This document shows positions 33,424 through 46,935 of a stretch of 64,000 nt of DNA, in pieces. The notes under the pieces were generated by a model. That model did no database searches, was not told the origin of the DNA, and worked only from the letters and a program-made list of their open reading frames with translations. The translations under genes were made by a program, and so were the position numbers. Numbering within the stretch: the first letter of the stretch is position 1; every line of letters starts with the position of its first letter. Source of the DNA: Patagioenas fasciata (taxonomy: Eukaryota; Chordata; Aves; Columbiformes; Columbidae); contig NW_027288510.1 in NCBI RefSeq assembly GCF_037038585.1, forward strand, positions 3,167,001-3,231,000. Direction: 5' to 3'.

Positions 33424-33552
33424 GTGAGTAATGAGGGGGAATTAGGGGTGATTAGCGCGAATTAGGGGGTAATTAGGGGGCAGCGGGGATATGGGGGGGT
33501 GGGGGGGGTGTTAATTAGCGCTGCTGAGGGTGTTAATTGTTAATGAATGCAG
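33424..33552 (+). other. Candidate intron 1 (129 bp)
   Basis: It begins GTGAGT and ends GTTAATGAATGCAG. It contains TTAAT branch-point-like motifs, but the pyrimidine tract is weak. It has GGGGGT-rich and TTAATT-rich segments and no repeat units. Confidence 0.35.
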
Positions 33553-33716
33553 AGGAGGAGCCGTTCCCCAGGGCCATTGTCCCCAGGGCCCATTGTGACA
33601 TCCTCTGCACCCCCTTGTCCCCAGGGCCCATTCTGACATTCAGGGGACCCCTCTTTGTCCCCAGGGCCCATTGTGACATCCTGGGGATCCCTCATTGTCC
33701 CCAGGGCCCATTGTGA
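33553..33716 (+). CDS. Candidate second exon running into the minisatellite
   Basis: If spliced to the 33,393 exon, the phase-1 join gives GLL-EEEPFPRA. The frame then enters the 39-bp array (…IVPRAHCDIL…) and stops at TGA 33,714-33,716. Only the first ~8 codons (33,553-33,575) are non-repetitive. The true exon may end there, may have been invaded by the array, or may not exist. No good donor is visible before the repeat. Confidence 0.22.
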
Positions 33717-34689
33717 CGTCCCAGGACCCCCCATTGTCCCCAGGACCTATTGTGACATTCAGGGGGCCCCTTTGTCACTGGGGCCCATTGTGACACCATG
33801 GAGACCCCCGCTTGTCCTCAGGGTCCATTGTGACATCCTGGGCACCCCCCATTTTCCCCAGGACCCATTGTGACATCCTGGCCACCCCCTTGCTCCCAGG
33901 GCCCGTTGTGGCACCATGGGGACACCCCCTTTGTCCCCAGGGCCCATTGTGACATCCCAGGACCCCCCTTTGTCCCCAGGGCCATTGTAGCACCATGGCA
34001 ACCCCTTTTGTCCCCAGGGCCCATTGTGGCATTCTTGGACCCCACTTTGTCCCCAGGGCCTATTGTGACACCATGGGGACCCCTCCTTGTCACTGGGGAC
34101 CCATTGTGACACCATGGGGACCTCCCCTTGTCCTCAGGACTCATTCTCACATCCTGGACACCCCCCATTGTCCCCAGGGCCCATTGTGACATCCACTGCA
34201 CCCCCTTGTCCCCAGGGCCCATTGTGACATTCAGGGGACCCCTCTTTGTCCCCAGGGCCCATTGTGACATGCTGGGGACGCTCTTTGTCTCCAGGGCCCA
34301 TTGTGATGTCCCAGGACCCCCCACTGTCCCCAGGGCCCATTGTAACATTCAGGGGACCCCCCTTTGTCCCCAGGGCCCATTCTGATACCGTGGGGACCCC
34401 CTTTGTCCCCAGGGCCCATTGTGACATGCTGGGGACGCTCTTTGTCCACAGGGCCCATTGTGACATCCTGGGGACCCTCCTTGTCCCCAGAGCCCATTGT
34501 GACATCCAGGGGACCCCCTTTGTCCCGAGGGCCCATTGTGGCACCATGAGGACCCTCTTTGTCACTGGGCCCCATTGTGACATCCCAGGACCCCCCTTTG
34601 TCCCCAGGGCCCATTGTGACATCCTGGGGACCCTCCTTGTCCCCAGAGCCCATTGTGACATCCCAGGACCCCACTTTGTCCCCAGGGCT

Positions 34690-35620
34690 TATTCTGACAC
34701 CATGGGGATCTCCCTTGTCCCCAGGGCCCATTGTGACATCCCATGACCCCCCTTTGTCCCCAGTGCTATTGTGAAATCCTGGGGACCCCTTTTGTCCCCA
34801 GGGCCCATTGTGACACCATGGGGAACCCCTTTGTCACTGGGGGCCATTGTGACATTCCAGGATTCCACTTTGTCCCCAGGGCTCGTTCTGACACCTTGGG
34901 GACTCCCATTGTCCCCAGGGCCCATTGTGACATCCTGGGCAACCCCATTGTCCCCAGGGCCCATTGTGACATCCTGGGCAACCCCATTGTCCCCAAGGCC
35001 CATTGTGACATTCCAGGACCCCCCATTGTCCCCAAGGCCCATTGTGACATCCACTGCACCCCCTTGTCCCCAGGGCCCATTGTGACATCCTGGGGATCCC
35101 TTCTTGTCCCCAGGGCCCATTGCGATATCTGGGGGACCCCTTTGTCCCCAGGGCCCATTGTGACACCATGGGGACCCCCCTTTTCCCCAGTGCCCATCGT
35201 GACATCCTGGGGACCCCCTTTGTCCCCAGGGCCCATTGTGACATCCCAGGACCCCCCATTGTCCCCAGGGCCCATTGTGACATCCCAGGACCCCCCTTTG
35301 TTTCCAGGGTCCATTGTGACATCCTGGGGTCCCCCCTTTGTCCCCAGGGCCCATTGAAATGTCCCAGGAAAACCCTTTGTCCCCAGGGTTCATTGTGACA
35401 TCCTGCGGACCCCATTTGTCCCCAGGGCCCATTGTGGCACCATGGGGACCCCCTTTGTCACTGGGGCCCATTGTGACATCCCAGGACCCCACTTTGTCCC
35501 CAGGGCTTATTGTGACACCATGGGGATCTCCCTTGTCCCCAGGGCCCATTGTGACATCCCATGACCCCCCTTTGTCCCCAGTGCTATTGTGAAATCCTGG
35601 GGACCCCTTTTGTCCCCAGG
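34690..35620. repeat. 818-bp internal duplication marked by a rare unit
   Basis: The rare unit GTGCTATTGTGAAATCCTGG occurs at 34,763 and 35,581 with the same neighbours, including the TTCCAGGATTC unit. The offset is 818 bp (21 units). Confidence 0.75.
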
Positions 35621-38600
35621 GCCCATTGTGGCACCATGGGGAACCCCTTTGTCACTGGGGGCCATTGTGACATTCCAGGATTCCCCTTTGTCCCCAGGGC
35701 TCGTTCTGACACCTTGGGGACTCCCATTGTCCCCAGGGCCCATTGTGACATCCTGGGCAACCCCATTGTCCCCAGGGCCCATTGTGACATCTGGGGGACG
35801 CCCTTGTCCCCAGGACCCATCGTGGCACCGTGGGAACCTCCTTGTCACTTGGGCCCATTGTGACACCATGGGGACCCACCCTTTGTCCCCAGTGCCCATT
35901 GTGACATCCTGCGGACCCCCCGTTGTCCCCAGGGCCCATTGTGATATTCAGGGGACCCACCATTGTCCTCAGGGCCCATTGTGACGTCCCAGGACCCCCC
36001 ATTGTCCCCAGGGCCCATTGTGACATTCAGGGGCCCCCGTTTGTCACTGGGGCCCATTGTGACATCCCAGGACCCCACATTGTCCCCAGGGCCCATTGTG
36101 ACATCCTGGGGACCCCACTTGTCCCCAGGACCCATTGTGACACTATAGGGACCCCCCCTTGTGCCCAGTGCCCATTGTGACACCGTGGGTACCACCCTTG
36201 TCCCCAGGGCCCATTGTGACATTCAGTGGACCCCTCTTTGTCCCCAGGGCCCATTGTCACATCCTGGGGACCCCCGTTGTCACTGGGGCCCATTGTGACG
36301 TCGCAGGACCCCCCGTTGTCCCCAGGACCCATTGTGACATTCAGGGGGCCCCTTTGTCACTGGGACCCATTGTGACATCCCAGGACCCCACATTGTCCCC
36401 AGGACACATTGTGACATCCTGGGGACCCCACTTGTCCCCAGGACCCATTGTGACACTATGGGGACCCCCCCTTGTTCCCAGGGCCCATTGTGACACCGTG
36501 GGTACCACCCTTGTCCGCAGGGCTCATTGTGACATCCCAGGACCCACATTTGTCCCCAGGGCCCATTCTGATACCGTGGGGATCCCCTTTGTCCCCAGAG
36601 CCCATTGTGACATCCAGGGGACCCCCTTTGTCCCCAGGGCCCATTGTGACATCGCAGGACCCCCCTGGGCTCCAGGGCGCATTTTGACATCCTGGGGATG
36701 CCCCCTTGTCACCGGGACCCATTGTGACGTCCCAGGACCCCCCATTGTCTCCAGGGCCCATTGTGACATCCTGGGGATCCCTGCTTGGCCCCAGAGCCCA
36801 TTGTGACGTCTTAGGACCCCCCCTTGTCCCCAGGGCCCATTGCGACATTCAGGGGACGCCTCTTTGTACCCAGGGCACATTGTGACATCCTGGGCCCCCC
36901 CCTTGTCCCCAGGGCCCATTGTGACATCCTGGGGATCCCTCCTTGTCCCCAGGGTCCATTGTGACGTCCCAGGACCCCCATTGTCCTCAGGACCCATTGT
37001 AACATTCAGGGAACCCCTTTGTCACTGGGGCCCATTGTGACATCCCAGGACCCCACATTGTCCCCAGGACCCATTGTGTCACTATGGGGAACCCCACTTG
37101 TTCCCAGGGCCCATTGTGACACTGTGGGTACCACCCTTGACCGCAGGGCTCATTGTGACATCGCAGGACCCCCCTTTGTCCCCAGAGCCCATTGTGAAAA
37201 CCAGGGGACACCCTTTGTCCCCAGGGCCCATTGTGACATCGCAGGACCACCCTGGTCCCCAGGGCCCATTGTGACATCCTGGGCACCCCTTTTGTCCCCA
37301 CGGCCCATTGTGGCACCATGGGGACCCCCTTTGTCACTGGGGCCCATTGTGACATCCCAGGACCCCACTTTGTCCCCAGGGCTGATTGTGACGTCCCAGG
37401 GCCCCTCTGTGTCCCCAGGGCCCATTGTGACACTTTAGGGACCCCTCTTTGTCCCCAGGGCCCGTTGTGACATCCTGGAGACCCCCGCTTGTCCCCAGGG
37501 CCCATTGTGACGTCCCAGGACCTCCCATTGTTCCCAGGGCCCATTGTGATGTCCTGGGGAGCCCCCTCTGTTCCCAGGGCTCATTGTGACTTTCAGGGGA
37601 CCCCCCGTTGTCCCCAGGGCTGATTGTGACGTCCTAGGGCCCCTCTGTGTCCCCAAGGCCCATTGTGACATCCCATGACCCCCTTTGTCCCCAGTGCTAT
37701 TGTGAAATCCTGGGGACCCCTTTTGTCCCCAGGGCCCATTGTGACACCATGGGGAACCCCGTTGTCACTGGGGGCCATTGTGACATTCCAGGATTCCACT
37801 TTGTCCCCAGGGCTCGTTCTGACACCTTGGGGACTCCCATTGTCCCCAGGGCCCATTGTGACATCCTGGGCAACCCCATTGTCCCCAGGGCCCATTGTGA
37901 CATCCTGGGGACCCCCATTGTCCCCAAGGCCCATTGTGACATTCCAGGACCCCCCATTGTCCCAAGGGCCCATTGTGACATCCACTGCACCCCCTTGTCC
38001 CCAGGGCCCATTGTGACATCGTGGGGATCCCTCCTTGTCCCCAGGGCCCATTGTGACGTCTTAGGACCCCCCATTTTCCCCAGGCCCCATTGTGACAATC
38101 AGGGCACCCCCTTGTCCCCAGGGCCCATTGTGACATTCCGGGGACGCCTCTTTGTACCCAGGGCACACTGTGACATCCTGGGGACCCCCCCTTGTCACTG
38201 GGGCCCATTGTGACGTCCCAGGACCCCCCATTGTCCCCAGGGCCCATTGTGACATCCCAGGACCCCCCTTTGTTTCCAGGGTCCATTGTGACATCCTGGG
38301 GTCCCCCCTTTGTCCCCAGGGCCCATTGAAATGTCCCAGGAAAACCCTTTGTCCCCAGGGTTCATTGTGACATCCTGCGGACCCCATTTGTCCCCAGGGC
38401 CCATTGTGGCACCATGGGGACCCCCTTTGTCACTGGGGCCCATTGTGACATCCCAGGACCCCACTTTGTCCCCAGGGCTTATTGTGACACCATGGGGATC
38501 TCCCTTGTCCCCAGGGCCCATTGTGACATCCCATGACCCCCCTTTGTCCCCAGTGCTATTGTGAAATCCTGGGGACCCCTTTTGTCCCCAGGGCCCATTG

Positions 38601-41600
38601 TGGCACCATGGGGAACCCCTTTGTCACTGGGGGCCATTGTGACATTCCAGGATTCCACTTTGTCCCCAGGGCTCGTTCTGACACCTTGGGGACTCCCATT
38701 GTCCCCAGGGCCCATTGTGACATCCTGGGCAACCCCATTGTCCCCAGGGCCCATTGTGACATCTGGGGGACGCCCTTGTCCCCAGGACCCATCGTGGCAC
38801 CGTGGGAACCTCCTTGTCACTTGGGCCCATTGTGACACCATGGGGACCCACCCTTTGTCCCCAGTGCCCATTGTGACATCCTGCGGACCCCCCGTTGTCC
38901 CCAGGGCCCATTGTGATATTCAGGGGACCCACCATTGTCCTCAGGGCCCATTGTGACGTCCCAGGACCCCCCATTGTCCCCAGGGCCCATTGTGACATTC
39001 AGGGGCCCCCGTTTGTCACTGGGGCCCATTGTGACATCCCAGGACCCCACATTGTCCCCAGGGCCCATTGTGACATCCTGGGGACCCCACTTGTCCCCAG
39101 GACCCATTGTGACACTATAGGGACCCCCCCTTGTGCCCAGTGCCCATTGTGACACCGTGGGTACCACCCTTGTCCCCAGGGCCCATTGTGACATTCAGTG
39201 GACCCCTCTTTGTCCCCAGGGCCCATTGTCACATCCTGGGGACCCCCGTTGTCACTGGGGCCCATTGTGACGTCGCAGGACCCCCCGTTGTCCCCAGGAC
39301 CCATTGTGACATTCAGGGGGCCCCTTTGTCACTGGGACCCATTGTGACATCCCAGGACCCCACATTGTCCCCAGGACACATTGTGACATCCTGGGGACCC
39401 CACTTGTCCCCAGGACCCATTGTGACACTATGGGGACCCCCCCTTGTTCCCAGGGCCCATTGTGACACCGTGGGTACCACCCTTGTCCGCAGGGCTCATT
39501 GTGACATCCCAGGACCCACATTTGTCCCCAGGGCCCATTCTGATACCGTGGGGATCCCCTTTGTCCCCAGAGCCCATTGTGACATCCAGGGGACCCCCTT
39601 TGTCCCCAGGGCCCATTGTGACATCGCAGGACCCCCCTGGGCTCCAGGGCGCATTTTGACATCCTGGGGATGCCCCCTTGTCACCGGGACCCATTGTGAC
39701 GTCCCAGGACCCCCCATTGTCTCCAGGGCCCATTGTGACATCCTGGGGATCCCTGCTTGGCCCCAGAGCCCATTGTGACGTCTTAGGACCCCCCCTTGTC
39801 CCCAGGGCCCATTGCGACATTCAGGGGACGCCTCTTTGTACCCAGGGCACATTGTGACATCCTGGGCCCCCCCCTTGTCCCCAGGGCCCATTGTGACATC
39901 CTGGGGATCCCTCCTTGTCCCCAGGGTCCATTGTGACGTCCCAGGACCCCCATTGTCCTCAGGACCCATTGTAACATTCAGGGAACCCCTTTGTCACTGG
40001 GGCCCATTGTGACATCCCAGGACCCCACATTGTCCCCAGGACCCATTGTGTCACTATGGGGAACCCCACTTGTTCCCAGGGCCCATTGTGACACTGTGGG
40101 TACCACCCTTGACCGCAGGGCTCATTGTGACATCGCAGGACCCCCCTTTGTCCCCAGAGCCCATTGTGAAAACCAGGGGACACCCTTTGTCCCCAGGGCC
40201 CATTGTGACATCGCAGGACCACCCTGGTCCCCAGGGCCCATTGTGACATCCTGGGCACCCCTTTTGTCCCCACGGCCCATTGTGGCACCATGGGGACCCC
40301 CTTTGTCACTGGGGCCCATTGTGACATCCCAGGACCCCACTTTGTCCCCAGGGCTGATTGTGACGTCCCAGGGCCCCTCTGTGTCCCCAGGGCCCATTGT
40401 GACACTTTAGGGACCCCTCTTTGTCCCCAGGGCCCGTTGTGACATCCTGGAGACCCCCGCTTGTCCCCAGGGCCCATTGTGACGTCCCAGGACCTCCCAT
40501 TGTTCCCAGGGCCCATTGTGATGTCCTGGGGAGCCCCCTCTGTTCCCAGGGCTCATTGTGACTTTCAGGGGACCCCCCGTTGTCCCCAGGGCTGATTGTG
40601 ACGTCCTAGGGCCCCTCTGTGTCCCCAAGGCCCATTGTGACATCCCATGACCCCCTTTGTCCCCAGTGCTATTGTGAAATCCTGGGGACCCCTTTTGTCC
40701 CCAGGGCCCATTGTGACACCATGGGGAACCCCGTTGTCACTGGGGGCCATTGTGACATTCCAGGATTCCACTTTGTCCCCAGGGCTCGTTCTGACACCTT
40801 GGGGACTCCCATTGTCCCCAGGGCCCATTGTGACATCCTGGGCAACCCCATTGTCCCCAGGGCCCATTGTGACATCCTGGGGACCCCCATTGTCCCCAAG
40901 GCCCATTGTGACATTCCAGGACCCCCCATTGTCCCCAGGGCCCATTGTGACATCCACTGCACCCCCTTGTCCCCAGGGCCCATTGTGACATCGTGGGGAT
41001 CCCTCCTTGTCCCCAGGGCCCATTGTGACGTCTTAGGACCCCCCATTTTCCCCAGGCCCCATTGTGACAATCAGGGCACCCCCTTGTCCCCAGGGCCCAT
41101 TGTGACATTCCGGGGACGCCTCTTTGTACCCAGGGCACACTGTGACATCCTGGGGACCCCCCCTTGTCACTGGGGCCCATTGTGACGTCCCAGGACCCCC
41201 CATTGTCCCCAGGGCCCATTGTGACATCCCAGGACCCCCCTTTGTTTCCAGGGTCCATTGTGACATCCTGGGGTCCCCCCTTTGTCCCCAGGGCCCATTG
41301 AAATGTCCCAGGAAAACCCTTTGTCCCCAGGGTTCATTGTGACATCCTGCGGACCCCATTTGTCCCCAGGGCCCATTGTGGCACCATGGGGACCCCCTTT
41401 GTCACTGGGGCCCATTGTGACATCCCAGGACCCCACTTTGTCCCCAGGGCTTATTGTGACACCATGGGGATCTCCCTTGTCCCCAGGGCCCATTGTGACA
41501 TCCCATGACCCCCCTTTGTCCCCAGTGCTATTGTGAAATCCTGGGGACCCCTTTTGTCCCCAGGGCCCATTGTGGCACCATGGGGAACCCCTTTGTCACT

Positions 41601-44160
41601 GGGGGCCATTGTGACATTCCAGGATTCCACTTTGTCCCCAGGGCTCGTTCTGACACCTTGGGGACTCCCATTGTCCCCAGGGCCCATTGTGACATCCTGG
41701 GCAACCCCATTGTCCCCAGGGCCCATTGTGACATCTGGGGGACGCCCTTGTCCCCAGGACCCATCGTGGCACCGTGGGAACCTCCTTGTCACTTGGGCCC
41801 ATTGTGACACCATGGGGACCCACCCTTTGTCCCCAGTGCCCATTGTGACATCCTGCGGACCCCCCGTTGTCCCCAGGGCCCATTGTGATATTCAGGGGAC
41901 CCACCATTGTCCTCAGGGCCCATTGTGACGTCCCAGGACCCCCCATTGTCCCCAGGGCCCATTGTGACATTCAGGGGCCCCCGTTTGTCACTGGGGCCCA
42001 TTGTGACATCCCAGGACCCCACATTGTCCCCAGGGCCCATTGTGACATCCTGGGGACCCCACTTGTCCCCAGGACCCATTGTGACACTATAGGGACCCCC
42101 CCTTGTGCCCAGTGCCCATTGTGACACCGTGGGTACCACCCTTGTCCCCAGGGCCCATTGTGACATTCAGTGGACCCCTCTTTGTCCCCAGGGCCCATTG
42201 TCACATCCTGGGGACCCCCGTTGTCACTGGGGCCCATTGTGACGTCGCAGGACCCCCCGTTGTCCCCAGGACCCATTGTGACATTCAGGGGGCCCCTTTG
42301 TCACTGGGACCCATTGTGACATCCCAGGACCCCACATTGTCCCCAGGACACATTGTGACATCCTGGGGACCCCACTTGTCCCCAGGACCCATTGTGACAC
42401 TATGGGGACCCCCCCTTGTTCCCAGGGCCCATTGTGACACCGTGGGTACCACCCTTGTCCGCAGGGCTCATTGTGACATCCCAGGACCCACATTTGTCCC
42501 CAGGGCCCATTCTGATACCGTGGGGATCCCCTTTGTCCCCAGAGCCCATTGTGACATCCAGGGGACCCCCTTTGTCCCCAGGGCCCATTGTGACATCGCA
42601 GGACCCCCCTGGGCTCCAGGGCGCATTTTGACATCCTGGGGATGCCCCCTTGTCACCGGGACCCATTGTGACGTCCCAGGACCCCCCATTGTCTCCAGGG
42701 CCCATTGTGACATCCTGGGGATCCCTGCTTGGCCCCAGAGCCCATTGTGACGTCTTAGGACCCCCCCTTGTCCCCAGGGCCCATTGCGACATTCAGGGGA
42801 CGCCTCTTTGTACCCAGGGCACATTGTGACATCCTGGGCCCCCCCCTTGTCCCCAGGGCCCATTGTGACATCCTGGGGATCCCTCCTTGTCCCCAGGGTC
42901 CATTGTGACGTCCCAGGACCCCCATTGTCCTCAGGACCCATTGTAACATTCAGGGAACCCCTTTGTCACTGGGGCCCATTGTGACATCCCAGGACCCCAC
43001 ATTGTCCCCAGGACCCATTGTGTCACTATGGGGAACCCCACTTGTTCCCAGGGCCCATTGTGACACTGTGGGTACCACCCTTGACCGCAGGGCTCATTGT
43101 GACATCGCAGGACCCCCCTTTGTCCCCAGAGCCCATTGTGAAAACCAGGGGACACCCTTTGTCCCCAGGGCCCATTGTGACATCGCAGGACCACCCTGGT
43201 CCCCAGGGCCCATTGTGACATCCTGGGCACCCCTTTTGTCCCCACGGCCCATTGTGGCACCATGGGGACCCCCTTTGTCACTGGGGCCCATTGTGACATC
43301 CCAGGACCCCACTTTGTCCCCAGGGCTGATTGTGACGTCCCAGGGCCCCTCTGTGTCCCCAGGGCCCATTGTGACACTTTAGGGACCCCTCTTTGTCCCC
43401 AGGGCCCGTTGTGACATCCTGGAGACCCCCGCTTGTCCCCAGGGCCCATTGTGACGTCCCAGGACCTCCCATTGTTCCCAGGGCCCATTGTGATGTCCTG
43501 GGGAGCCCCCTCTGTTCCCAGGGCTCATTGTGACTTTCAGGGGACCCCCCGTTGTCCCCAGGGCTGATTGTGACGTCCTAGGGCCCCTCTGTGTCCCCAA
43601 GGCCCATTGTGACATCCCATGACCCCCTTTGTCCCCAGTGCTATTGTGAAATCCTGGGGACCCCTTTTGTCCCCAGGGCCCATTGTGACACCATGGGGAA
43701 CCCCGTTGTCACTGGGGGCCATTGTGACATTCCAGGATTCCACTTTGTCCCCAGGGCTCGTTCTGACACCTTGGGGACTCCCATTGTCCCCAGGGCCCAT
43801 TGTGACATCCTGGGCAACCCCATTGTCCCCAGGGCCCATTGTGACATCCTGGGGACCCCCATTGTCCCCAAGGCCCATTGTGACATTCCAGGACCCCCCA
43901 TTGTCCCCAGGGCCCATTGTGACATCCACTGCACCCCCTTGTCCCCAGGGCCCATTGTGACATCGTGGGGATCCCTCCTTGTCCCCAGGGCCCATTGTGA
44001 CGTCTTAGGACCCCCCATTTTCCCCAGGCCCCATTGTGACAATCAGGGCACCCCCTTGTCCCCAGGGCCCATTGTGACATTCCGGGGACGCCTCTTTGTA
44101 CCCAGGGCACACTGTGACATCCTGGGGACCCCCCCTTGTCACTGGGGCCCATTGTGACGT
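35245..44160. repeat. Higher-order repeat: 2,972-bp block in three tandem copies
   Basis: Copies are at about 35,245-38,216, 38,217-41,188 and 41,189-44,160, each about 76 minisatellite units. Landmark units recur at exactly +2,972 and +5,944 (for example the ATTGAAATGTCCCAGG unit at 35,349, 38,321, 41,293). Copy 1 differs from copies 2 and 3 at a few bases (CCCC at 35,684 against CCAC at 38,656; CCCAAG near 37,965 against CCCCAG). I saw no difference between copies 2 and 3. Confidence 0.9.
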
Positions 44161-46088
44161 CCCAGGACCCCCCATTGTCCCCAGGGCCCATTGTGACATT
44201 CAGGGGGCCCCTTTGTCCCCAGGGCCCATTGTGACATCCCAGGACCCCCCATTGTCCCCAGGGCCCATTGTGACGTCCCAGGACCCCCCATTGTCCCCAG
44301 GGCCCATTGTGACATCCTCAGCACCCCCTTGTCCCCAGGGCCCATTGTGACATTCAGGGGACCCCTCTTTTTCCCCAGGGCCCATTGTGATATCCTGGGG
44401 ACCCCCCCTTGTCCCCAGGGCCCATTGTGACGTCCCAGGACCCGCCATTGTCCCCAGGGCCCATTGTGACATTCTGGGGATCCCTCCTTGTCCCCAGGGC
44501 CAATTGGGACGTCCCAGGACCCCCATTGTCCCCAGAGCCCATTGTGACATTCTGGGGATCCCTCCTTGTCACCAGGGCCAATTGGGACGTCCCAGGACCC
44601 CCATTGTCCCCAGGGCCCATTGTGACATTCAGGGGCCCCCGTTTGTCACTGGGGCCCATTGTGACATCCCAGGACCCCACATTGTCCCCAGGGCCCTTGT
44701 GACATCCTGGGGACACCCCCTTATCTCCAGGGCCCATTGTGACATCCTGGGAATCCCTCCTTGTCCCCAGGGCCCATTGTGACGTCCCAGGACCTCCCAT
44801 TGTTCCCAGGGCCCATTGTGATGTCCTGGGGAGCCCCCTCTGTTCCCAGGGCTCATTGTGACTTTCAGGGGACCCCCCGTTGTCCCCAGGGCTGATTGTG
44901 ACGTCCTAGGGCCCCTCTGTGTCCCCAAGGCCCATTGTGACATCCCATGACCCCCTTTGTCCCCAGTGCTATTGTGAAATCCTGGGGACCCCTTTTGTCC
45001 CCAGGGCCCATTGTGACACCATGGGGAACCCCGTTGTCACTGGGGGCCATTGTGACATTCCAGGATTCCACTTTGTCCCCAGGGCTCGTTCTGACACCTT
45101 GGGGACTCCCATTGTCCCCAGGGCCCATTGTGACATCCTGGGCAACCCCATTGTCCCCAGGGCCCATTGTGACATCCTGGGGACCCCCATTGTCCCCAAG
45201 GCCCATTGTGACATTCCAGGACCCCCCATTGTCCCCAGGGCCCATTGTGACATCCACTGCACCCCCTTGTCCCCAGGGCCCATTGTGACATCGTGGGGAT
45301 CCCTCCTTGTCCCCAGGGCCCATTGTGACGTCTTAGGACCCCCCATTTTCCCCAGGCCCCATTGTGACAATCAGGGCACCCCCTTGTCCCCAGGGCCCAT
45401 TGTGACATTCCGGGGACGCCTCTTTGTACCCAGGGCACACTGTGACATCCTGGGGACCCCCCCTTGTCACTGGGGCCCATTGTGACGTCCCAGGACCCCC
45501 CATTGTCCCCAGGGCCCATTGTGACATTCAGGGGGCCCCTTTGTCCCCAGGGCCCATTGTGACATCCCAGGACCCCCCATTGTCCCCAGGGCCCATTGTG
45601 ACGTCCCAGGACCCCCCATTGTCCCCAGGGCCCATTGTGACATCCTCAGCACCCCCTTGTCCCCAGGGCCCATTGTGACATTCAGGGGACCCCTCTTTTT
45701 CCCCAGGGCCCATTGTGATATCCTGGGGACCCCCCCTTGTCCCCAGGGCCCATTGTGACGTCCCAGGACCCGCCATTGTCCCCAGGGCCCATTGTGACAT
45801 TCTGGGGATCCCTCCTTGTCCCCAGGGCCAATTGGGACGTCCCAGGACCCCCATTGTCCCCAGAGCCCATTGTGACATTCTGGGGATCCCTCCTTGTCAC
45901 CAGGGCCAATTGGGACGTCCCAGGACCCCCATTGTCCCCAGGGCCCATTGTGACATTCAGGGGCCCCCGTTTGTCACTGGGGCCCATTGTGACATCCCAG
46001 GACCCCACATTGTCCCCAGGGCCCTTGTGACATCCTGGGGACACCCCCTTATCTCCAGGGCCCATTGTGACATCCTGGGAATCCCTCC
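43433..46088. repeat. Higher-order repeat: 1,328-bp block in two tandem copies
   Basis: 43,433-44,760 and 44,761-46,088 carry the same unit order, offset by 1,328 bp (34 units). The first copy overlaps the end of the third 2,972-bp block, so this duplication is nested in, and later than, that expansion. Confidence 0.88.
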
Positions 46089-46935
46089 TTGTCCCCAGGG
46101 CCCATTTTGACATTCAGGGGACCCCCCATTGTCCCCAGGGCCCATTGTGACATCCTCGGCACCCCCTTGTCCCCAGGGCCCATTGTGACATTCAGGGGAC
46201 CCCACATTGTCCCCAGGGCCCATTGTGACATCCTGGGGACCCCACTTGTCCCCAGGACCCATTGTGACCCTATGGGGACCCCCCATTGTCCCCAGGGCCC
46301 ATTGTGACATTCAGGGGACCCCCCTTTGTCCCCAGGGCCCATTCTGATACCGTGGGGACCCCCTTTGTCCCCAGGGCCCATTGTGACATGCTGGGGACGC
46401 TCTTTGTCCCCAGGGCCCATTGTGACATCCTGGGGACCCACCTTGTCCCCAGAGCCCATTGTGACATCCAGGGGACCCCCTTTGTCCCCAGGGCCCATTG
46501 TGGCACAATAGGGACCCCCTTTGTCACTAGGGCCCATTGTGACATCCCAGGACCCCCCCTAGTCCCCAGGGCCCATTGTGACATCCTGCGGACCCTCCTT
46601 GTCCCCAGAGCCCATTGTGACATTCTGGGGATCCCTCCTTGTCACCAGGGCCAATTGGGACGTCCCAGGACCCCCATTGTCCCCAGGGCCCATTGTGACA
46701 TTCAGGGGCCCCCGTTTGTCACTGGGGCCCATTGTGACATCCCAGGACCCCACATTGTCCCCAGGGCCCTTGTGACATCCTGGGGACACCCCCTTATCTC
46801 CAGGGCCCATTGTGACATCCTGGGAATCCCTCCTTGTCCCCAGGGCCCATTTTGACATTCAGGGGACCCCCCATTGTCCCCAGGGCCCATTGTGACATCC
46901 TCGGCACCCCCTTGTCCCCAGGGCCCATTGTGACA
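45865..46935. repeat. 745-bp internal duplication
   Basis: The unit series starting GAGCCCATTGTGACATTCTG at about 45,865 recurs at about 46,610, and the GGGCCCATTTTGACATTCAG unit at 46,099 recurs at 46,844. The offset is 745 bp (19 units). Confidence 0.8.

Noticed and set aside
32261-33465. Long overlapping ORFs on both strands over the TTCGGGT arrays and promoter
   Set aside because: Repeat-derived and without stops because of the unit composition; they cross promoter motifs and the real-looking exon in other frames.
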